DNA from: an uncultured Muribaculaceae bacterium
Lineage (GTDB): Bacteria; Bacteroidota; Bacteroidia; Bacteroidales; Muribaculaceae
Length of the DNA: 10,641 nucleotides
Direction of reading: 5' to 3'
NCBI GenBank assembly: GCA_910585275.1
Contig: CAJUCW010000060.1
Span: 1 to 10,641 of the forward strand
This document shows, one piece after another, positions 5,766 through 10,641 of the stretch (position 1 is its first letter; the number at the start of each line of letters is the position of its first letter). The notes under the pieces were generated by a model. It was not told the origin of the DNA. It made no database searches and worked only from the letters and a program-made list of their open reading frames with translations. Made by a program: the position numbers and the translations under genes.

Positions 5766-8422
5766 GAAAAATATTGACTGTATTATTTACCACAGGGATG
5801 GCTTTTTCAGCCCTGGGGCAGAATGTGAATGTAAATGCCGTCAACACGGATGCCGAAAAAATTTTCACGGCAATCATGCGTCAGACGGGTAAAAACTTTG
5901 TGTATTCTTCAGATATTCTGAAGGGTGTGAAAGTGTCGTTGAATGCTAAGGACGAACCTCTCCAGAAAGCATTGGAAAGAATGTTTTCCGACACCGACAT
6001 AATTTTTAAGATAAAAGGTAATAATGTGATTCTCTCGAAGAGGACGGTAAAAAAGAATATTATCGTAAGCGGTTATGTCAGGGAAGATGGCAACGGCGAG
6101 GCATTGATCGGGGCGATTGTCAGAGATAATGTATCCGGGCGTGCGGTCATGACCAATGCCGCCGGCTTTTATTCCATGGAGGTCAATCCAGGAGCTGCCG
6201 CCTTGACGTTCTCTTTCCCGACATTTGAAACCGTAACGATAAAAAGGGAGATTCTAAAATCAACTAAAATAGATGTTGGAATGAGGGAGGCTACCGATGA
6301 AGACGGCAAGACGCTATCGGAAATCACCGTTATCGCCGACAAGAACAAGAGCCTTGCAATGGAGTCAACAGATATCGGTCGCCTTAATTTAAACCAAAGC
6401 GACATATTGACCACCCCTACGCTGTTCGGAGAATCGGATGTGGTGAAAACACTCCAGCTGCAGCCGGGTGTGTCGGCAGGTATAGAAGGATTGGCGGGTA
6501 TGTATGTCCACGGAGGCGCCAACGATGAAAACCTGTATATGCTCGACAATGTGCCTTTATATCAGATTAACCATTTCGGAGGCCTTTTCTCCGCTTTCAA
6601 TACGGAAGCGATAAAAAATGTAGATTTCTATAAGTCCACGTTTCCGGCAAAATATGACGGCAGACTGTCGAGCATAATGGAAGTGCATACCAAAGACGGC
6701 GACCTTTATAGCCATCACGGTTCTTTCAAACTTGGACTGACTTCCGGGGCATTTCAGATTGACGGGCCTATATTCAAGAATAAAACCACATATTCGTTTG
6801 CCGTGCGGAGGTCATGGTATGATGTTTTGACTATCCCTGCCGTGGCAATATTCAATGCCGTTAGGCAAGACAAGGAAAACAAGCTTATTGCCCGCTATGC
6901 TTTCACCGATGTCAACGCAAAGATAACTCACCGGTTCAGCGAGCGCAGTTCGCTGCATGCCATGTTTTATTTCGGGGAAGACTACCTCAAAGGTGGTTCG
7001 GAAGAAACCTATAATGAAGACAACGATTTGACGACGTTCGATAAAGACGTCTCTACTTTGAGATGGGGAAATATTGTAGGTGCGTTGGGATGGAACTATG
7101 AATTCTCCAACCGATTGTTTGGAGAATTCACGCTGGCATACACCAATTACCGGTCATCGTTAAGGCGCGAGGATGAATCTATAATCAATAAGCCTGAAGA
7201 AATCATTAAAGACGACTATCGCGACTATCGTTCCACGAACGGCATAACCGACATTTCTTTAAGGGCAGATTTGGGTTGGAATCCGTCTGACATATGCAAC
7301 CTGGATTTCGGTTTCAATGCCACACGCCATTCTTTCCTGCCTCAGAATACGCGTGCGAGTCTTGTGAAGAAAGGCGAAACAATTAATGCGGCTTCCACCA
7401 AAAGTTCGATCAATGCATTTTCTTCGGCCGCTTATCTAAACGCCGACTTCCATATAGGCCCGTCATTGCGTTTGAATGCCGGAGTGAACATGGGGTTGTT
7501 TCATATTTCATCCGACACCCATTTTTCTCTTGACCCACGCGTGGCATTATTGTGGCGCATATCAGAATCTGTCAATGTCAAGGCCGGTTGGAGCCGGATG
7601 TCGCAATATGTGCATCAACTCACGGAGAGCTCCATTTCCTTGCCCACTGACCAGTGGGTGCCGATTTCGGAAGATTTTAAGCCCCAGAGGAGCGACAAGG
7701 TTTCGATTTCTTCCAATTACACCACCGAAAACGGTTATACATTCTCTGTCGAGGGGTATTGGAAATGGATGAAAAATGTAATCGATTATCGTGACGATTA
7801 CTATCTTTACCCTACGGGAACACTATGGACAAAGCTTTTGTGTTCCGGTTCGGGAACCGCGAAGGGTATCGATTTCAAGGTTTCGAAATCGTTCGGCAAA
7901 ATTTCCGGACATGTCAGCTATTCGCTTTTATGGGCCGACAGGCAGTTTGACGAGAAAAACGGCGGCCGACGGTTCCCGGCGAGATTCGACAACAGGCATA
8001 AAATCAACGTCGCCGCCAACTGGGAAATCAATGAAAAATGGTCGGTCAATGCCGCGTGGACGGGAATGAGCGGCAATATGACCACAATCCAGGTGCAGAA
8101 CTATGATATTCTCGACACTCCCGGAATACCTTACTATCATACAGGCCAGATGAGTTATGGTGGAAATTCCCATTATTACGGCTATATCGCTCTTGGTAAT
8201 GGGATTAATAATTACCGCCTCCCGTTTTATCATAGGCTTGACCTGAGCGCCAACCGTAAAACAAAACATGGAATGTGGACATTCTCTCTCTACAATGCCT
8301 ATTGCAACATGAACGTGATTTCAATCAAACCGAACGACAACGAATGGAAAGACGGCAAGCCATTCCAGAAATTCCGTCTAATCCCCGTTATCCCGTCGGT
8401 GTCTTACACATGGTTTTTCTAA
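5762..8422 (+). CDS. TonB-dependent receptor/transducer with STN domain
   Basis: An 886-residue outer-membrane receptor. The signal peptide is residues 1-20 (ends SALGQ). The STN signalling domain spans about 28-94 (AEKIFTAIMRQTGKNFVYSS). A carboxypeptidase-regulatory-like beta domain spans about 101-175 (VSGYVREDGNGEALIGAIV). A TonB-box-like EITVIA lies at 187-192. The plug spans about 205-315 (VHGGANDENLYMLDNVPLY at 249-267). A 22-strand-type barrel fills the rest, ending in an aromatic SYTWFF as outer-membrane proteins do. It should import, or sense, an unknown ligand using TonB energy, with the STN domain signalling to the small anti-sigma protein encoded just upstream. The start overlaps that gene by 4 nt, indicating translational coupling. 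No SusD-like gene follows, so this is not a SusCD polysaccharide pair. Substrate cannot be deduced. Confidence 0.95.
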   Translation: MRKILTVLFTTGMAFSALGQNVNVNAVNTDAEKIFTAIMRQTGKNFVYSSDILKGVKVSLNAKDEPLQKALERMFSDTDIIFKIKGNNVILSKRTVKKNIIVSGYVREDGNGEALIGAIVRDNVSGRAVMTNAAGFYSMEVNPGAAALTFSFPTFETVTIKREILKSTKIDVGMREATDEDGKTLSEITVIADKNKSLAMESTDIGRLNLNQSDILTTPTLFGESDVVKTLQLQPGVSAGIEGLAGMYVHGGANDENLYMLDNVPLYQINHFGGLFSAFNTEAIKNVDFYKSTFPAKYDGRLSSIMEVHTKDGDLYSHHGSFKLGLTSGAFQIDGPIFKNKTTYSFAVRRSWYDVLTIPAVAIFNAVRQDKENKLIARYAFTDVNAKITHRFSERSSLHAMFYFGEDYLKGGSEETYNEDNDLTTFDKDVSTLRWGNIVGALGWNYEFSNRLFGEFTLAYTNYRSSLRREDESIINKPEEIIKDDYRDYRSTNGITDISLRADLGWNPSDICNLDFGFNATRHSFLPQNTRASLVKKGETINAASTKSSINAFSSAAYLNADFHIGPSLRLNAGVNMGLFHISSDTHFSLDPRVALLWRISESVNVKAGWSRMSQYVHQLTESSISLPTDQWVPISEDFKPQRSDKVSISSNYTTENGYTFSVEGYWKWMKNVIDYRDDYYLYPTGTLWTKLLCSGSGTAKGIDFKVSKSFGKISGHVSYSLLWADRQFDEKNGGRRFPARFDNRHKINVAANWEINEKWSVNAAWTGMSGNMTTIQVQNYDILDTPGIPYYHTGQMSYGGNSHYYGYIALGNGINNYRLPFYHRLDLSANRKTKHGMWTFSLYNAYCNMNVISIKPNDNEWKDGKPFQKFRLIPVIPSVSYTWFF

Positions 8423-8433
8423 GGTCTTTAAAA

Positions 8434-9378
8434 ATGAAAAAGTATTTATCCTTCATAGTATCATTGCCGGTGTTGTTTGCTTCTTGCGGCGAATCGTTTA
8501 CACCCGATTTCGATACCGAACCGATTGCTGTGCTCAATTCAATGATAATGCCGGGAAAAGTGGTGACAGCCTCCGTTTCCCACAGTTTTATCGGAACCAT
8601 GGCATCTTTGCCGCAGGATGCTGACCGACGTCTTGTAAGAGATGCTAAGGTAGAGTTGTACGTCAACGGCGCATATCAGGATGAAATGAAATTTGATACG
8701 ATCTACAATAAATTTGTCTCTTACGTCAAGGTGAACCCGGAGGATGAAATCGCCATTTATGCCCATACCGACAAATATGGCGATGCCAAAGGGCAGACGG
8801 TTGTGCCTGATTCCATAACGGGGGCATCGTGGACTTATACGGTCACCACCGAAACCGATTATGATACCGTTATAATCGGAGGCGGGGAGGTATTGCATCC
8901 CAAAGCGCATGTTTTCAATTATGCCATAACGTTTAAAGACCCTGCTGACGAAGAGAACTATTATTTCCTGATGTCGGAATCCACGGACTTTGAATGCAAT
9001 GATCCGATAACGGGGGAGAATGATTCACCACTTGATGCCGTCTATTCCCAAGATGCGCGTTATCTGATATTCTCCGACAAATCCATTTCAGGAAAGGAAT
9101 ATACGCTCAACTGTAGTTTTAAAATTACCAACAGTTATTGGGACCCTGCGTATGGAATTAACCAAGTATGCCTATACTCAATTTCTAAAGACTATTATCT
9201 TTATCTGCTTTCCCTCTATAAGAAATATGAGGGACTTAACGGTGAACTTGAGAATCTCGGACTTGCAGAACCCAAGTTCATATATTCCAACGTCAATCCC
9301 GGAGTCGGGATAGTAGCTGCACAGACTCCGGTGGTGGATATCATCCACGACGTCAGGGAATATCTTGAAAACGACTGA
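8434..9378 (+). CDS. DUF4249-family lipoprotein
   Basis: A 314-residue secreted protein with a lipoprotein signal: MKK, a hydrophobic core, then LFASC with the lipidated Cys at residue 18. Its length, its place directly after a receptor with a carboxypeptidase-like domain (11-nt gap), and motifs such as an early TEPIAVLNSMIMPGKVVTASVS and later YYFLMSES match the DUF4249 lipoproteins commonly paired with such receptors. Function is unknown; a surface or periplasmic partner of the receptor is the likely role. The open frame extends 53 codons further upstream inside the receptor gene, but the Met at 8434 gives the signal peptide and follows an A-rich stretch, so it is the start. The CGESF sequence after the Cys does not clearly match the acidic surface-export signal. 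Confidence 0.88.
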   Translation: MKKYLSFIVSLPVLFASCGESFTPDFDTEPIAVLNSMIMPGKVVTASVSHSFIGTMASLPQDADRRLVRDAKVELYVNGAYQDEMKFDTIYNKFVSYVKVNPEDEIAIYAHTDKYGDAKGQTVVPDSITGASWTYTVTTETDYDTVIIGGGEVLHPKAHVFNYAITFKDPADEENYYFLMSESTDFECNDPITGENDSPLDAVYSQDARYLIFSDKSISGKEYTLNCSFKITNSYWDPAYGINQVCLYSISKDYYLYLLSLYKKYEGLNGELENLGLAEPKFIYSNVNPGVGIVAAQTPVVDIIHDVREYLEND

Positions 9379-9391
9379 CGACGGTTCGTCG
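9379..9391 (+). terminator. Short hairpin at the end of the lipoprotein gene
   Basis: CGACG-GTT-CGTCG (9379-9391) begins at the base after the stop codon and is followed by GCTTTTC. With only five pairs and four T's it is a weak terminator candidate. Confidence 0.35.
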
Positions 9392-9418
9392 GCTTTTCAA
9401 ACAGTTCAATACGGTGGA

Positions 9419-9447
9419 AATGCGGTCAACTTTCGGTTGGCCGCATT
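9419..9447 (+). terminator. Hairpin terminator of the signalling/receptor cluster
   Basis: Arms 9419-9430 and 9436-9447 pair as 12 bp with one G-U pair and a 5-nt loop TTTCG. The A/T-rich CGTTATATTATAAAA follows. It lies 41 nt after the lipoprotein stop and 24 nt before the next gene. The lack of a clean T-run leaves open a partial terminator or leader hairpin. Confidence 0.5.
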
Positions 9448-9471
9448 CGTTATATTATAAAATTCCACACT

Positions 9472-10551
9472 ATGTCAAAACCGTTCACATTCGACAGGGT
9501 AGTGCGAATGATAATCGCACTTGCAATCGCTGCGGTCGCTGTCTGGCTGACCGGAGTGCTTTACAACGTCTTGTTGCCGTTCTGTCTGGCATGTCTGTTG
9601 TCTTACATTCTTGAACCGTTCGTAGAATTCAACCAACGTCTTCTGAAAATAAAAAAACGAGGGCCTGCCGTGTTTGTCACGTTGCTTGACTGCACCATTC
9701 TGATAGGGGCATTCATTTATTTTATGGTCCCTCCAATTTCAAACGAAATACATGGAATGGAAAAGATGATTTCGGATTTTTCATCACACAACACCAGCAT
9801 ACCGTTTATCCCCGAAGAATGGACCGACTATCTTAGAAAGAAATTCGACTTTACCCAGTTGCTTAATCAACTTACCCATAGCAACAGTTTCATCAATAAG
9901 GGTGAGAGCATCATCAGTGTATCTTTTGAATTTCTTTTGCATTCCCTCGAATGGCTTCTTACATTTATATATATCATCTTTATCCTTCTTGACTATGACA
10001 AGATGGGAGAGGGGTTCCGGTTGCTCGTGCCTCAGAAATATAAAGCTACGGTTTTCCAGATTGCCGACGATGTAAAGGTAAGCATGAACAAGTATTTCAG
10101 AAGCCAGTTGCTGATCGCATCCTGTGCTGCAGTTTTCTATTGCATCGGTTTTTCGATAGTCGGCATACCTCTCGCCATCGTTATGGGAATTTTGGTAGGC
10201 ATTCTCTACATGATACCATATTTCCAGTATATAACGCTGATCCCGATCATCATTATCTGTTTTATCGATTCGCTTGACGGACACGTGGAGTTTTGGGCGG
10301 AACTTGGAGCGTGCGGCCTGGTGTATGTGGTCTGCCAATGTATATGTGATTATATTCTCACTCCCAAAATTATGGGCAAGTCGCTTGGCCTTAATCCTGC
10401 AATCATTTTGCTTTCGCTTTCCATATGGGGGACTCTTCTCGGAATAATCGGCATGATAATAGCATTGCCGCTCACAACTCTGATGCTTGCCTATTATAAG
10501 AAAGTGATAATCGACCACAAACCGTTGTCGGCCCCGACGTTTGTAAACTAA
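9472..10551 (+). CDS. AI-2E/PerM family membrane protein
   Basis: A 359-residue polytopic inner-membrane protein. Hydrophobic segments lie at about residues 12-47 (two helices), 66-88, 150-173, 211-232, 233-262, 278-296 and 308-342. A soluble loop lies at 89-148. The family signature near the C-terminus is DYILTPKIMGKSLGLNP (293-309), followed by a GxLLGIIGMIIALPL segment. Family members include E. coli TqsA (AI-2 export) and transporters with other reported substrates, so the name does not establish quorum-sensing function here. The gene is separated from the receptor cluster by hairpins and is probably an independent unit. It ends two bases before a strong terminator. Confidence 0.93.
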   Translation: MSKPFTFDRVVRMIIALAIAAVAVWLTGVLYNVLLPFCLACLLSYILEPFVEFNQRLLKIKKRGPAVFVTLLDCTILIGAFIYFMVPPISNEIHGMEKMISDFSSHNTSIPFIPEEWTDYLRKKFDFTQLLNQLTHSNSFINKGESIISVSFEFLLHSLEWLLTFIYIIFILLDYDKMGEGFRLLVPQKYKATVFQIADDVKVSMNKYFRSQLLIASCAAVFYCIGFSIVGIPLAIVMGILVGILYMIPYFQYITLIPIIIICFIDSLDGHVEFWAELGACGLVYVVCQCICDYILTPKIMGKSLGLNPAIILLSLSIWGTLLGIIGMIIALPLTTLMLAYYKKVIIDHKPLSAPTFVN

Positions 10552-10552
10552 T

Positions 10553-10591
10553 AACAACAAAGGATGGCTTTTTTAGCCATCCTTTGTTGTT
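10553..10591 (+). terminator. Strong intrinsic terminator after the AI-2E family gene
   Basis: A perfect 17-bp inverted repeat (arms 10553-10569 and 10575-10591) with a TTTTT loop. The right arm ends TTTGTTGTT. A run of T's directly after the stem is missing because other sequence (from 10594) begins there, consistent with an element inserted in the terminator tail. Confidence 0.85.
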
Positions 10592-10593
10592 TA

Positions 10594-10641
10594 GTATGAC
10601 GGGCATGTCATACATCTATGGTGAAAGTCCATAAGGGGCGT
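10594..10641 (+). mobile_element. 5' end of a probable group IIC intron (cut by window end)
   Basis: The sequence begins GTATG, close to the group II 5' boundary GTGYG. It forms a perfect 7-bp stem GTATGAC (10594-10600) with GTCATAC (10607-10613) around GGGCAT, then a second hairpin TATGG/CCATA (10617-10621, 10629-10633) enclosing TGAAAGT, then AAGGGGC. This order, including CTATgGTGAAAGTCC, aligns with the start of group IIC intron RNAs such as the Oceanobacillus iheyensis intron (GTGTGCCCGGCATGGG, then GGTGAGAGTCC). It lies three bases past a terminator hairpin, the known target type of class C introns. The maturase gene and domains II-VI would lie beyond the window. A fragment rather than a full intron cannot be excluded. 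Confidence 0.75.

Noticed and set aside
8275..8433. Upstream extension of the lipoprotein frame
   Set aside because: It lies inside the receptor gene and would bury the signal peptide that begins at 8434.
5762..9378. SusC/SusD-type polysaccharide utilisation locus
   Set aside because: The lipoprotein is DUF4249-like, not SusD-like, and no glycan-degrading enzyme is present.
1..10641. CRISPR array, insertion sequence or phage genes
   Set aside because: No regularly spaced repeats, transposase or phage proteins were seen; the only mobile element is the partial group IIC intron at the right edge.

Overview
The window looks like a chromosomal segment of a Bacteroidales bacterium (phylum Bacteroidota; Muribaculaceae or a close relative is possible but not proven). 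The evidence is a tmRNA tag of the GEN-type typical of the order, three promoters or promoter parts of the Bacteroides kind (TTTG, about 19-20 nt, TAnnTTTG), an ECF sigma / membrane anti-sigma / STN-containing TonB-dependent receptor cascade, a DUF4249 lipoprotein, and A/T-rich start regions without clear Shine-Dalgarno sequences.

Left part, minus strand (1-4579): a terminator, ssrA (tmRNA), a long bidirectional terminator, and glnS. A mostly noncoding stretch (2381-2958) follows, holding a candidate 51-aa small protein and several hairpins. Then come an ECF-type sigma factor gene with its own promoter and terminator, and prmA (ribosomal protein L11 methyltransferase). Four of these minus-strand genes are housekeeping or regulatory in character: tmRNA, GlnRS, sigma factor and PrmA.

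The divergent point at 4580-4713 carries two back-to-back Bacteroides promoters whose -33 elements interdigitate. It also has a 9-bp inverted repeat spaced like an operator and a foldable prmA leader.

Right part, plus strand (4714-10641): a four-gene cluster codes for an ECF sigma factor, a very small membrane anti-sigma-like protein, a TonB-dependent receptor with an N-terminal STN signalling domain, and a DUF4249 lipoprotein. I read this as a cell-surface signalling and uptake system. The receptor binds an unknown ligand, its periplasmic STN domain contacts the small transmembrane protein, and that protein controls the sigma factor. The anti-sigma is unusual because it keeps only a cytoplasmic stub, one membrane helix and a C-terminal STN/DUF4974-like fold. 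An AI-2E/PerM-family membrane protein gene follows, with a strong terminator.

Three bases past that terminator hairpin the last 48 bases match the 5' end of a group IIC self-splicing intron, including the 5' helix and the GTGAAAGTCC motif. Group IIC introns are known to insert just after terminator hairpins. The intron is cut by the window edge.
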